64,000 nucleotides of DNA, from the NCBI RefSeq assembly GCF_029318685.1, contig NZ_CP119677.1, forward strand, positions 4,207,001 through 4,271,000. The letters are read 5' to 3'. Shown one piece after another: positions 43,571 through 54,066 of this stretch. Numbering within the stretch: position 1 is the stretch's first letter; each line of letters begins with the position of its first letter. The position numbers were made by a program, and so were the translations under genes. This DNA is from Ruminiclostridium papyrosolvens DSM 2782 (GTDB taxonomy: Bacteria; Bacillota; Clostridia; Acetivibrionales; DSM-1351). Below the pieces are notes generated by a model. It searched no databases and had not been told where the DNA came from. It worked only from the letters and a program-made list of their open reading frames with translations.

Positions 43571-44188
43571 CTAATACCCCAATTTTTCATTAATAATAAT
43601 AACTCTGATTCTATCCTTTATAAATTGTCCCGTAATTAAAACGAAATCATTGCAAATTCGCTCTTTATGCTTGCAATCAATGCACCTCAGCAAGGAAGTG
43701 CATGGAGTATTTTTTCCTAATCTTTTCGCATCCAGGGGAGCCGCTATCTGGCGTGTTCGTTTTATTGCAGAATCTATATCACTTGTGATTTTATTGCTTC
43801 CGATTACAATAATAACCTGTTTTGGGCCATATAGCATAGGAGCTACCCGACTACCGTTTCCATCAATATTGAATATTTCGCCATTCATTGTAACTGCATT
43901 TGTACCTGATATAAAAAAGTCTGCAGAAAAGTTGTCCAAGTAAATTTTTCTCTTTTGTTCTTTTGATAATCCCGGGACAAATTTATCATAGAAGCAGTAT
44001 TCTCCGTTTCTTAACCATTCAAATATGCCTGTTTGTTCTAAAGTGACCGAATCCCCGCATCCAATAGTAGAACCTACAGGAATTAAGCTTTTTAAAAGAC
44101 CCGGCAATTCTTCACGACTATTTACAAAGTTGGCTGCTATATTGTTTCTATTCAAATTCTGTATTAATGTACATATCTCTTGGTTCAT
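43571..44188 (-). CDS. LUD-domain protein (LutC/YkgG-like)
   Basis: The start is the ATG at 44188 with AAAGGGG upstream; a further codon at 44212 overlaps that site. The 205-residue protein has the LUD (DUF162) fold with GSTIGCGDSVTLEQTGIFEWL near residue 40, and FISGTNAVTMNGEIFNIDGNGSR plus QVIIVIGSNKI near 90-130. Four cysteines (CTSLLRCIDCKHKERIC) near the C terminus could bind a metal. Such proteins occur with lactate oxidation genes or alone. None of the Lut partners is here, so the role is unknown. Confidence 0.82.
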   Translation of the reverse strand: MNQEICTLIQNLNRNNIAANFVNSREELPGLLKSLIPVGSTIGCGDSVTLEQTGIFEWLRNGEYCFYDKFVPGLSKEQKRKIYLDNFSADFFISGTNAVTMNGEIFNIDGNGSRVAPMLYGPKQVIIVIGSNKITSDIDSAIKRTRQIAAPLDAKRLGKNTPCTSLLRCIDCKHKERICNDFVLITGQFIKDRIRVIIINEKLGY

Positions 44189-44317
44189 AAAATTCCCCTT
44201 TTCTCCCTCCATTGAAGTTCCCTTATGTAAGTGATATATACCACTTGCACGACCTCTACCACATTATACTCTCAGATATATAACGGGACAAGGTAAGGCT
44301 TATTGCATATGAAAATA

Positions 44318-44345
44318 TTGACAAAATAATAATAAATGTTATAAT
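44318..44345 (+). promoter_or_regulatory. Consensus sigma-A promoter of the GPP34-MerR genes
   Basis: TTGACA (44318-44323) and TATAAT (44340-44345) are both perfect consensus boxes, with a 16-base spacer. Transcription should begin near 44352, at the edge of the tandem repeat 44352-44379. It would drive the + strand genes at 44442 and 45112. Confidence 0.75.
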
Positions 44346-44351
44346 TAAATC

Positions 44352-44379
44352 ATAAGTAGTAAGTAATAAGTAGTAAGTA
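44352..44379 (+). repeat. Perfect 14-bp tandem direct repeat at the transcription start
   Basis: ATAAGTAGTAAGTA occurs twice head to tail (44352-44365 and 44366-44379), right after the -10 box. It could be a binding site (for example for the MerR-type protein encoded downstream) or a slippage-prone sequence. Confidence 0.7.
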
Positions 44380-44441
44380 ACATTAACAAAGTTCAATAGC
44401 TATCTAAAACCTGAAAAAATATAATACGAGGAGAAAACCCT

Positions 44442-45095
44442 ATGAAAAATCTTTCCTTTACGCAAGAATTTTTTCTATGTGCTCTGAAACCACAAGGCAG
44501 TACAACATTAACTAACTCAACCGAAAGTTCCACTTGCCTTCTGGCCGGTAGTCTTCTGGAATTACTAATTGACGGTTATATCTCCATAGACGATAAAAAG
44601 AAAATGTTTATCACTAAGGATTTATCATCTGAAAAATTGTATTTGTCACCTATATACGAATTAATCAAGAACAACAAGCCTATGAATGTTGAAACAATCG
44701 CCGAGAAATACGCTTTTGGTTTTACGCTGCCAAATGAACTGTTCCAATCAGTAGGTCACTCCATTGTTGAGGATGGATGTGTCGTTGAAAAAAGTAACCA
44801 AGGATTATTCAAAAATAAAGTTCTCTTTTTACCAAATGAAAGTGAAGTAACAAAAGTTGTGGAAAAACTGCGGGCGGAATTTTTAGAAGAAGGCACCGTT
44901 TCTGATGAAACTATTGTCTTGGGAGCGTTACTAAATAAAAGCGGGTTAATAAAAAAGTATTTTTCAAAATACGAAACGCAAAAGCTAAATAACCGTTTAA
45001 AAGAAATTAAACAGAGCGAAGCTGGAGCATTAATCAAGAAGATGATAGATTATATTGATACATGGATTGCAATACTACTCATAGCCATAGTTTAA
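44442..45095 (+). CDS. GPP34 (GOLPH3-like) family protein
   Basis: This 217-residue protein has the GPP34 pattern: MKNLSFTQEFFLCALKPQGS at the start, then LLAGSLLELLIDGYISIDDKK, LIKNNKPMNVETIAEKY and TIVLGALLNKSGLIKKYFS. In eukaryotes GOLPH3 binds phosphoinositides on Golgi membranes; the bacterial role is unknown. A hydrophobic stretch (IATWIAILLIAIV-like) lies at the C terminus and may attach it to the membrane. GAGGAG precedes the ATG. It is transcribed with the MerR-like gene 16 bases downstream. Confidence 0.8.
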   Translation: MKNLSFTQEFFLCALKPQGSTTLTNSTESSTCLLAGSLLELLIDGYISIDDKKKMFITKDLSSEKLYLSPIYELIKNNKPMNVETIAEKYAFGFTLPNELFQSVGHSIVEDGCVVEKSNQGLFKNKVLFLPNESEVTKVVEKLRAEFLEEGTVSDETIVLGALLNKSGLIKKYFSKYETQKLNNRLKEIKQSEAGALIKKMIDYIDTWIAILLIAIV

Positions 45096-45111
45096 AGTTG
45101 AGGTGAGCTGA

Positions 45112-45372
45112 ATGTCAAGGCAAAGACCCATTGAAGTGATAGAAAATGCCGAGTACGTTACAATTGGTGAACTGGTTCGATTAACGGGTGTTCGGTACAG
45201 TACCCTAAAATTTTACACTGAGGAAGAGATGCTTCATTTTGAACAGGCCGAAGAGAACCTGACAAGACGGTATAAAAGATCCGAAACTTTGGAGAGAATT
45301 CTTTTAATAAAAAAACTAAAGGAGGATGGATTATCAATTCCTCAAATAAAAAAGGCATTAAGCAGTTTTTAG
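45112..45372 (+). CDS. Small MerR-type HTH protein
   Basis: This 86-residue protein consists of little more than a MerR winged helix: YVTIGELVRLTGVRYSTLKFYTEEEML, then RRYKRSETLERILLIKKLKEDGLSIPQIKKAL. The usual C-terminal effector domain and long coiled coil are absent. GAGGTG precedes the ATG. It is likely to bind DNA near the promoter at 44318-44345. The Arg-to-Thr change in the typical TIRYYE recognition region (here STLKFYTEE) is a deviation from MerR proper. Confidence 0.8.
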   Translation: MSRQRPIEVIENAEYVTIGELVRLTGVRYSTLKFYTEEEMLHFEQAEENLTRRYKRSETLERILLIKKLKEDGLSIPQIKKALSSF

Positions 45373-45412
45373 CTTAACACCTATAGCTTATATGGCTAAC
45401 CGAACCGTCACC

Positions 45413-47215
45413 CTATTTTACCCAAATACCTCTTCCGTTAGTTCCGGCTAAGATACTAGAGCCATTTATACAAAAGGAATATGCATCGATATTTTCCAAC
45501 CCAGAATTTTCTTGTTTCCAGCTTTTTCCGCTGTTATCAGATGTATACACCCCACCACCAAAAGTTCCGGCTATGACTGTTTTACCCTTTGATGCCAGAC
45601 AATCAATTTTTGGGGTTGTCAAGCCTGTATTAGTGGGGCGCCAGCTTGTACCGTTGTCGGTAGAAATAAATACTCCATCTTCTGGAGTTCCGGCGTAGAT
45701 ATTTGTACCGCTGACAGTAAGAGAAAATATTTGGGTGTTTGTCAAACCTGAATTGACCTCTTTCCAGCTCTCTCCGTTGTCGCTTGAAAGAAAAACACCG
45801 TTGCCAAATGTTCCAACAAAGATATTTTTGCCGCTGACAGCAAGAGACCCCACATTAGGGTTTGGAAGACCTGAATTAATCGGTCTCCAACTTGTACCAC
45901 TGTCAGTAGAAATAAATGCTCCTCCTCCTAAAGTCCCCGCAAAGATGTTCGTACCGCTTACGGCAAGAGAGTAGACATATTTGTTTGTCAAACCTGAGTT
46001 GACTTCTATCCAGTTTGTACCATTGTCAGTGGAAAGAAATACTCCTCCTCCGTTAGTTCCGGCATAGATATTCGTACCACTGACGGCAAGGGAGAATACA
46101 TATGGGTTAGATAAACCATTATTAATTTTTTTCCAATTTTTACCACTGTCTTCGGACAGAAATACACCTGCACCATTAGTTCCCGCAAATATCGCTTTAT
46201 CCCTCATGACAATAGTGCCCACATGGGTATTTAATAAACCGGAACTGACCCCTCTCCAGCTTGTACCATTGTCAGTGGAAAGAAATACTCCTCCTCCATT
46301 GGTTCCGGCAAATATTTTCTTGTCCTCCACCGCAAGAGAGAATACATATTTGTTTGTCAAACCTGAGTTAACTGCACTCCAGGTTTTACCGCCGTTAGAA
46401 GAAATAAAAATGCCCTCATCTGTACCGGCAAATATACTCCTGCTGCTGCAAGCAATAAAATATACATGGTTGTTTGTCAACCCGGAGTTAACCGCAGTCC
46501 AACTTTTGCCATTATTTTCGGATGCAAAAATACCACCACCATAAGTTCCGGCAAAGATTGTTGTTCCACTTACGGCGACAGAATTAATTTGTTTGGTTGT
46601 CAAACCTGAATTAACCGGACTCCAGCTTTCGCCGTTGTTCGTAGAAAGAAAAATACCCCCATCCTCAGTCCCTGCAAAGATATTCCCTCCGCTAATAGCC
46701 AACGAATTGACACTAATGAATGTTAAACCAGAATTAGCTGCTTTCCAGTTTACACCATTATCTGTAGAAAGAAAAACACCGCTGCTGGTTCCTGCAAATA
46801 TGTTTGTACCGCTGACAGCAAAAGTTAGGACGATAGTATTTTTCAAGTCTGAATTATCCGGCTTCCAGCTAACGCCTTTGTTATTGGAGATATAAACTCC
46901 GCCGTTGGTTCCTGCAATGATATTTGTTCCGCTAACAGCCAATGAATATACATTTTTACTAGTTAAACCTGAATTGACAGCAATCCAGCTTATACCATCG
47001 TTGGTTGAGTGAAAAACTCCACTACCTTCTGTACCGACAAAAATATCCTTACCCTCCATTGCAAAACAATGGATGTAACCGCCATATGGTCCGTTGGTCT
47101 GTACCCATGGTTCAGACGATGCCTTCTGAGAAATAAGCAATATTATAGACACAACCAGCACCAGAGTCACAAGTACCGGAATAGACTTAAGTAAGGTTCG
47201 GTTAATTTTCTTCAC
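45413..47215 (-). CDS. Secreted beta-propeller protein with 14 BNR/Ycf48-like repeats
   Basis: The start is a GTG at 47215 (AAGGAGGAGAAAAAC upstream). The 600-residue protein has an N-terminal signal-anchor (IPVLVTLVLVVSIILLI). Thirteen full and one partial repeats of about 41 residues follow, each of the type NIFAGTNGGGVFLSTDNG then SWKxVNSGLTN. This corresponds to two seven-bladed propellers with blade closure by the N-terminal strand (WVQTNGPYGGYIHCFA). BNR repeats occur in Ycf48 and xyloglucanase-like proteins, but I do not see the catalytic Asp pair of GH74. The near-identical repeats suggest recent expansion. It is probably a surface sugar- or protein-binding protein; stand-alone gene. 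Confidence 0.85.
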   Translation of the reverse strand: MKKINRTLLKSIPVLVTLVLVVSIILLISQKASSEPWVQTNGPYGGYIHCFAMEGKDIFVGTEGSGVFHSTNDGISWIAVNSGLTSKNVYSLAVSGTNIIAGTNGGVYISNNKGVSWKPDNSDLKNTIVLTFAVSGTNIFAGTSSGVFLSTDNGVNWKAANSGLTFISVNSLAISGGNIFAGTEDGGIFLSTNNGESWSPVNSGLTTKQINSVAVSGTTIFAGTYGGGIFASENNGKSWTAVNSGLTNNHVYFIACSSRSIFAGTDEGIFISSNGGKTWSAVNSGLTNKYVFSLAVEDKKIFAGTNGGGVFLSTDNGTSWRGVSSGLLNTHVGTIVMRDKAIFAGTNGAGVFLSEDSGKNWKKINNGLSNPYVFSLAVSGTNIYAGTNGGGVFLSTDNGTNWIEVNSGLTNKYVYSLAVSGTNIFAGTLGGGAFISTDSGTSWRPINSGLPNPNVGSLAVSGKNIFVGTFGNGVFLSSDNGESWKEVNSGLTNTQIFSLTVSGTNIYAGTPEDGVFISTDNGTSWRPTNTGLTTPKIDCLASKGKTVIAGTFGGGVYTSDNSGKSWKQENSGLENIDAYSFCINGSSILAGTNGRGIWVK

Positions 47216-47296
47216 GTTTTTCTCCTCCTTATTTAAAGCAGCTATATAAATTCATTAGCTTCTAGAAATCGGACAACCAGTCCAACCAGTCAATAC

Positions 47297-47325
47297 AAAA
47301 GCCGCCTGTAAAACAGGCGACTTTT
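47297..47325 (-). terminator. Intrinsic terminator after the GH11-CE4 gene
   Basis: AAAAGCCGCCTGT (47297-47309) pairs with ACAGGCGACTTTT (47313-47325) apart from one G-U pair, with a short loop and flanking runs. It lies 17 bases after the stop codon at 47342 on the minus strand. Confidence 0.85.
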
Positions 47326-47341
47326 AAGACTATTCGGGTTA

Positions 47342-49298
<1,957 letters not shown>

Positions 49299-49408
49299 TA
49301 TTCGATAAAAAAGGGCTTCAGAGCGTTGCATCCCTTAGCCGGTATTACGCCAAACTGGACACCACACTCCAAAACCCTTATTTATCAGGATTTCAATCCT
49401 TATTTACT

Positions 49409-49762
49409 TTATCCGTTAATCTCCAATTTATATTTCTCACTACTTTTAATATAAATATATACAAGAAGTATCGAAGTAATTATTGTAATAAGAATAATGG
49501 CATTATTATAACCAAACATATTAATAATTCTAGATAATAAAACCATTAAAATGACATTGATTATGTTATAAACCAAACTCATTAATGACATATTATATGC
49601 TTTATTATCTTTTGAATGAGTAAGCACATAATTATTTATAAACGGTCTTACTTTGGAGTTAATCAAAGAAACTATAAAGATAAATAAAATTACAGCAACT
49701 TTATTCTCAATTATTGTTATTAAGTATATTAAAGGCATTAAAAATTTTACAAACATTACCAT
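49409..49762 (-). pseudogene. C-terminal remnant of an MFS-type transporter
   Basis: The 117 codons encode three to four hydrophobic segments (MPLIYLITIIENKVAVILFIF, VYNIINVILMVLLSRIINMFG, IITSILLVYIYI) with the cytoplasmic stretch SLINSKVRPFINNYVLTHSKDNKAYNMS. This looks like the last quarter of a major-facilitator permease. The rest of the gene is missing upstream, where a GH43-like gene ends at 49779, and no ribosome binding site is seen. It is best explained as a 5'-deleted relic left by a rearrangement, perhaps linked to the repeats at 49103-49298. Confidence 0.55.
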
Positions 49763-49778
49763 ATATTAAAAGTTATTT

Positions 49779-51434
49779 CTAAATATCTCCCAGAATAATC
49801 TTCTTTAACATAGCAAAATCAAGTGAATTTATCTCTCCATCAGAATTAAGATCCCCTGCCTTTAAGTCATCCTCTACAGGAAAATCACTAATTAACCCTA
49901 CAATATACTTTTTCATAAGTACATAGTCCGTCGCATCAACGCTTTTATCTCCGTTCAAATCTCCGGCAAGTACAGTTACTACATCCTTTTTAGTAAATTT
50001 GAACCAGTTAAAGTTAAATAAGTATCCACTTCCTCCGGTAAATTTCAGATATAAGTTATGTTTTCCAGTTACCCCGCTGATGCTGCACTTTGCATCCGTC
50101 CAAGTCTGCCAATCTCCGGTTGCGGTAACCGGACAAGTTCCTATAAGAGTACCAGTGAGACTGTCAAGCCTGATTTCTATATTACCGCCACTGGTGCTGC
50201 TAGCCACTCTGGCTTGAAAACCTGCCGCATCGGTACCAAAATCCACATTATTGTATACAGTATAGTCTCCATTTTCAATATACCCAATATCCTCACCGCC
50301 TTCATTGCAAGACTCAGACTGTACTCCTGATTGGTCGCTGAATCTTTCTGCTTCTATTTGCGTAAAGGCTGATATCGGTTCAGTATCAATTTTATCCAGT
50401 CCTGCTCCATTAAACGGGATAACAATAACCTTGCTGCCATGTTTGTCATTGCCCAGTTCTTTGTCTTTTGCAACATCTATGGCTGCAAGTGTCATTGCGA
50501 CAACATGACCGTTCTCCATGTATACATTAGGTCTTTCAAGTTTATTCCAGTGATTAGCGGTACCATTTGTATAGCGAATAAAATTCGATGTGGGATCAAA
50601 AGCATACCCAGATTGAAGCTTCCAATTGCTGATACCATCCTTTGAAGTAAGGTGATATGCTTTGCGTGTGTCCCATTTGTTAACGACAATATGATACTCA
50701 CCGCCACTGTACCAGATAACTGGATCTTCCATATTCACTGTAGGACATCCCTGAGTCTTGGCATAAATATTAGTTCCCTGAATGGTATAAGGTCCAAGAA
50801 TATTGTCAGATATACCGATTACCGCATCCCTGCCAATAGCCGCATAACGTCCATCGGGGCGAAGCATAATGTAAACATTTGATGCCGAGAAAAGTGATGA
50901 GTATGAATTTGAAGCAATGGACATACTTCCCAGCTTTGACCATGGCCCATCCAGAGAATTGGAAACAAAAATATCCGCCGGACGTCTGGTTTCACTAACA
51001 ACAATTGCATACCGACCATCCTTTAATTGAAGGGGAACCACGTTATGGCCTTTACCTCCCTGATCATTCGGCCAGCACAAGCCTTGATCCGTATAAGGAC
51101 CATATAGGTTAGTACTTGTTGCATGAACAGCCACCGAGCCAAACCAGCCGTTATGTCCGGCGCTCTGATTCCATCGGCTTGCAAACATGTGGTATCTGCC
51201 ATCTTCCCCCTTGATGATTCCTCCATCCCAATAACAATACTTTGACATGGTTTTGTCTTCCAAACCGTTGGATTGATCACGTGGACCTACCTCCGCGGCA
51301 CCCCAGCAAGAAGATGACAAGGACTCTATTACAGGTGTTGCCGTGAAGTAGTCAATAAATGATGCCGCATATACTTGCCCTTGAATCACCATCAACATAG
51401 CCAAACCAATTAAAAACACTGAACTTTTTTTCAT
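49779..51434 (-). CDS. Cellulosomal GH43-like glycosidase with CBM6 and type I dockerin
   Basis: This 551-residue enzyme has a signal peptide of about 23 residues. The catalytic region (about 35-340) looks like a five-bladed propeller of the GH43-like group: YCYWDGGIIKGEDGRYHMFASRW, then VSETRRPADIFVSNSLDGPW and NMEDPVIWYSGGEYHIVVNKWD. I would not fix the family without a profile search. A CBM6 follows (about 348-475, IEAERFSDQSGVQSE and YIENGDYTVYNNVDFG). The protein ends in a dockerin with GDLNGDKSVDATDYVLMKKYI and GDLNSDGEINSLDFAMLKKIIL. It probably releases side chains or oligosaccharides from hemicellulose on the cellulosome. AAGGAGG precedes the ATG. Confidence 0.88.
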   Translation of the reverse strand: MKKSSVFLIGLAMLMVIQGQVYAASFIDYFTATPVIESLSSSCWGAAEVGPRDQSNGLEDKTMSKYCYWDGGIIKGEDGRYHMFASRWNQSAGHNGWFGSVAVHATSTNLYGPYTDQGLCWPNDQGGKGHNVVPLQLKDGRYAIVVSETRRPADIFVSNSLDGPWSKLGSMSIASNSYSSLFSASNVYIMLRPDGRYAAIGRDAVIGISDNILGPYTIQGTNIYAKTQGCPTVNMEDPVIWYSGGEYHIVVNKWDTRKAYHLTSKDGISNWKLQSGYAFDPTSNFIRYTNGTANHWNKLERPNVYMENGHVVAMTLAAIDVAKDKELGNDKHGSKVIVIPFNGAGLDKIDTEPISAFTQIEAERFSDQSGVQSESCNEGGEDIGYIENGDYTVYNNVDFGTDAAGFQARVASSTSGGNIEIRLDSLTGTLIGTCPVTATGDWQTWTDAKCSISGVTGKHNLYLKFTGGSGYLFNFNWFKFTKKDVVTVLAGDLNGDKSVDATDYVLMKKYIVGLISDFPVEDDLKAGDLNSDGEINSLDFAMLKKIILGDI

Positions 51435-51890
51435 ATTTCAACATTTCCTCCTTAGATTAAATATGACATTGTTAAAATGTCTAAACCTATTTATTAAAAT
51501 AGATTTTTTATGATTTATTTATATAAATTTTCACTTCGGTCAGTTAAAATGTGAAAAATCAACACCTCTATCTCTGAGCCGGAGAGAAAAAGTGTAAATT
51601 AGATATGAAGAAGTACGGTGTGTTTGTAACGGTGACAGGTAATTATAATAGCAACCCTATATTTTACATATATGTATTTATTATATAACTTGCTTTTGAT
51701 GTTGAAAATTGAATATTTTTAGTTTAAAGTTAAATTTATTGGTTACTTGGTAATAGTTTGGATTTCAGTTCAGAATTGAATGCAGCACAAAAAGATAATT
51801 ATTTCTGACACACTGATTAATTTATTTCAAGAAATGTAGATTTAGACAGATTTTGATTTACTCGGACAAATGGTTACTACTATATGTGCC
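51435..51890. other. Intergenic region upstream of the GH43-like gene
   Basis: This 456-base stretch is A+T-rich and holds no gene I can support. GACATT-GTTAA-AATGTC (51465-51481) is an inverted repeat about 31 bases upstream of the GH43-like start and may be regulatory. A small stem, TCTC/GAGA around TGAGCCG, lies near 51571-51587. A clear promoter or riboswitch was not identified. Confidence 0.4.
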
Positions 51891-52124
51891 TTAGGACTTT
51901 TCAAGCTTACAAATGACCATTGACTCAATTAACTGTATGGTATCAAAATTCTCAATTACCAATTCTTCATCTTCAAATGAGATACCATACTTATCCTCAA
52001 TTTCAATTATTAAATACATAAAGAAGCTTTGTTGTATTTTACCCTTTAAAAACAAACTTTCATCTATTGAGTTAATTTTAACCAAATTATTCTTCTCTAT
52101 AAAATCTAAAACAAACGTATTCAC
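51891..52124 (-). CDS. Acyl-carrier-like protein at the end of the TOMM operon
   Basis: The preferred start is the GTG at 52124 (VNTFVLDFIEKNNL), with GGGAG five bases upstream, overlapping the end of the permease gene; a GTG at 52136 is an alternative. The 77-residue product has the shape of an acyl or peptidyl carrier: a segment with KGKIQQSFFMYLIIEIEDKYGI, then ISFEDEELVIENFDTIQLIESMV. The usual DSL is read as QSF, so a Ser for phosphopantetheine remains but the preceding Asp is gone. A carrier protein has no standard role in streptolysin-type clusters. Confidence 0.6.
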   Translation of the reverse strand: MNTFVLDFIEKNNLVKINSIDESLFLKGKIQQSFFMYLIIEIEDKYGISFEDEELVIENFDTIQLIESMVICKLEKS

Positions 52125-52126
52125 TC

Positions 52127-52876
52127 TTACTCCCACCTAAAAAATTTTATTGATAATGCAAAGCACCCTATCATAACTCCAATAAGCACTAAAATACTTT
52201 GCCAGCATGTAGAAATACCATCACCTAACCATACATGTTTCATTGCTTCAACCACATGAGTTACAGGTAAAATTTTTGAAATGCGCTGCATAAAATGAGG
52301 CATAATCTCAATAGGAACAGTTGCCCCTGTTAAAAAGAGCATTGGGAAATAAATAAGATTTGCAATTGCACCGGCAGCCTTCATGTTTGGTGCAATACTT
52401 GCAATGAGAAATCCTATGGAAAAAATACTAAAGATTGATAAAAGAAATACAATGGCAACTTCAAGCACATTCCCGGTAAAATTCAGATTAAATACAAGCT
52501 TCGCAACTACAATCAGCAAAGCCATTCCGGTAATTGTCATGAAGGTGTTGACACATATTTGCGAGACAATTACATAAACCGGTTTTATGGGTGTGGCCAT
52601 ATATCTTTTAAGTATCTTTTTCTCCCTGTATTCACATATAGTAAGGGGCAAGCTCATAAGTCCCGTTACCGAAATTATCATTCCTGCATATGCCGGTACC
52701 GATACATCTACCATTCCTGCCCCACCGTACACTTCATTAGGAGTATTCCCATATATACCCCCAAAAAGTAAAATCATCAGGGTAGGGAATACTAGTAGAA
52801 AAAATATATTGATAAAATTGCGTAAAAACAATTTAGATTCAAACATTGTAAGCCTTAACATTATTTTTGATTTCAT
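52127..52876 (-). CDS. ABC-2 type permease of the TOMM exporter
   Basis: The ATG at 52876 follows GGAGG by 5 bases; a further codon at 52900 is not supported. The 249-residue protein has six membrane helices, with LRNFINIFFLLVFPTLMILLFGGIYG at the N terminus and MLFLTGATVPIEIMPHFMQRISKILPVTHVVEAM near 180-215. The latter is the typical ABC-2 permease segment. It should work with the ATPase encoded 61 bases upstream to export the mature peptide or give immunity. Streptolysin clusters usually have two permeases (SagH and SagI); only one is here. Confidence 0.88.
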   Translation of the reverse strand: MKSKIMLRLTMFESKLFLRNFINIFFLLVFPTLMILLFGGIYGNTPNEVYGGAGMVDVSVPAYAGMIISVTGLMSLPLTICEYREKKILKRYMATPIKPVYVIVSQICVNTFMTITGMALLIVVAKLVFNLNFTGNVLEVAIVFLLSIFSIFSIGFLIASIAPNMKAAGAIANLIYFPMLFLTGATVPIEIMPHFMQRISKILPVTHVVEAMKHVWLGDGISTCWQSILVLIGVMIGCFALSIKFFRWE

Positions 52877-52937
52877 AGTAACCTCCACTTCGCCACCCAA
52901 TTGTTTTTCAAATAGTCATTAAAAAATAGCATATCCT

Positions 52938-53861
52938 TTACTTTTTATCATGAGTAACTTCATCTTCCGGTATATATCCAACCATATCCAGAAAAACATC
53001 TTCTAAATCCGGTTTTTTAACATTTAAGTCCTTATACGCTATATTATTCTCAGTTAAATATGTAAGCACACGATTTACATAATCATCCGCTTTACCAAGG
53101 AGAGTAATAACATCATTTTCCTTTTGTACAGTCACTTCAAGCCCTAACTTTTTAAAGCCTTCAACATCCAGATTGGCAGCTTTGAAAGATATCTTTTGTT
53201 TTAAATCGTATTCACTAATAATACTGCCGATTGTCCCTATGTTTTCTATGTGTCCCTTACTCATTATAGCAATTCTGTCGCAAAGGGTTTCCACTTCATC
53301 CATAAAATGTGAGACAATTACAATCGTCAGCCCATTTTCACGCAGCTTTAAAATCATATCCCACATCTGTCTGCGAGCTTTTGGATCCAGCCCCGTTGTA
53401 AGCTCATCCAGAAATACCAATTTAGGATTTGAAATTAACGATAATACTATAGCCAACTTTTGCTTTTGTCCGCCTGATAGTTTGGAGATATATGCCTTTC
53501 TTTTTTCTTCTAACCCCATTGCACCAAGTAATTCATTATAGGGCATTGGATTATTGTAAAAAGAAGAATACAATTCACAAAGCTCGTATACTTTTGCTCG
53601 CTCCTGATAAGAAGTATCCTGCAACTGAACTCCCATTATTTCTTGTAATTTTTTTCTATCTTTCCAAGGCTCAAATCCCATAACATTAATTCTGCCACTT
53701 GTTGGCTTACGAAGACCTTCAATACACTCAACTGTGGATGTTTTTCCAGCCCCGTTAGATCCAATAATACCAAATATCTCACACTTATTCACTGAAAAGG
53801 AAATATTATCAACGGCACAGAAGTCTTTATACTTAATACTAAGTGAATCAACTGTAATCAT
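52938..53861 (-). CDS. ABC transporter ATP-binding protein (SagG-like)
   Basis: The 307-residue ATPase has the Walker A IIGSNGAGKTSTVE, the signature LSGGQKQKLAIVL, Walker B LVFLDELTTGLDP and the switch His in VIVSHFMDEVE. The C-terminal part (about 220-307) is the extra domain of DrrA/SagG-type exporters. It powers the permease encoded downstream. A promoter with an extended -10 lies upstream at 54009-54017, so exporter synthesis can be set independently from the enzymes. AAAGGAG precedes the ATG. Confidence 0.92.
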   Translation of the reverse strand: MITVDSLSIKYKDFCAVDNISFSVNKCEIFGIIGSNGAGKTSTVECIEGLRKPTSGRINVMGFEPWKDRKKLQEIMGVQLQDTSYQERAKVYELCELYSSFYNNPMPYNELLGAMGLEEKRKAYISKLSGGQKQKLAIVLSLISNPKLVFLDELTTGLDPKARRQMWDMILKLRENGLTIVIVSHFMDEVETLCDRIAIMSKGHIENIGTIGSIISEYDLKQKISFKAANLDVEGFKKLGLEVTVQKENDVITLLGKADDYVNRVLTYLTENNIAYKDLNVKKPDLEDVFLDMVGYIPEDEVTHDKK

Positions 53862-54008
53862 TATAGCAATACGCTCCTTTACTAATTAATGTTTAAAGCT
53901 TATAAAATACACCCAGTGTATGATTTGCTTATATGTATAGAAAGGCTGTTCTTTTACGACAGCTGGTTAGATACTACACTCCTGCCATAATATACCAATA
54001 TTACAACA

Positions 54009-54017
54009 ATTATATCA
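54009..54017 (-). promoter_or_regulatory. Extended -10 promoter of the exporter genes
   Basis: On the minus strand TGATATAAT (TGnTATAAT, an extended -10) lies about 148 bases upstream of the ABC ATPase start, in the 205-base gap after the CPBP genes. No good -35 is seen, which is common with an extended -10. Confidence 0.5.
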
Positions 54018-54066
54018 TAGTTTTTCATTCTCGTGTTATGAAAAGTAAAAATGCTCGTTTTTAAAC

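Noticed and set aside
45735..46895. Long + strand frames opposite the BNR repeat gene
   Set aside because: They are shadows of the repeats on the other strand; no ribosome sites, and composition follows the complementary repeat.
51560..51660. Possible riboswitch in the gap upstream of the GH43-like gene
   Set aside because: A small stem is present, but no known riboswitch core could be matched.
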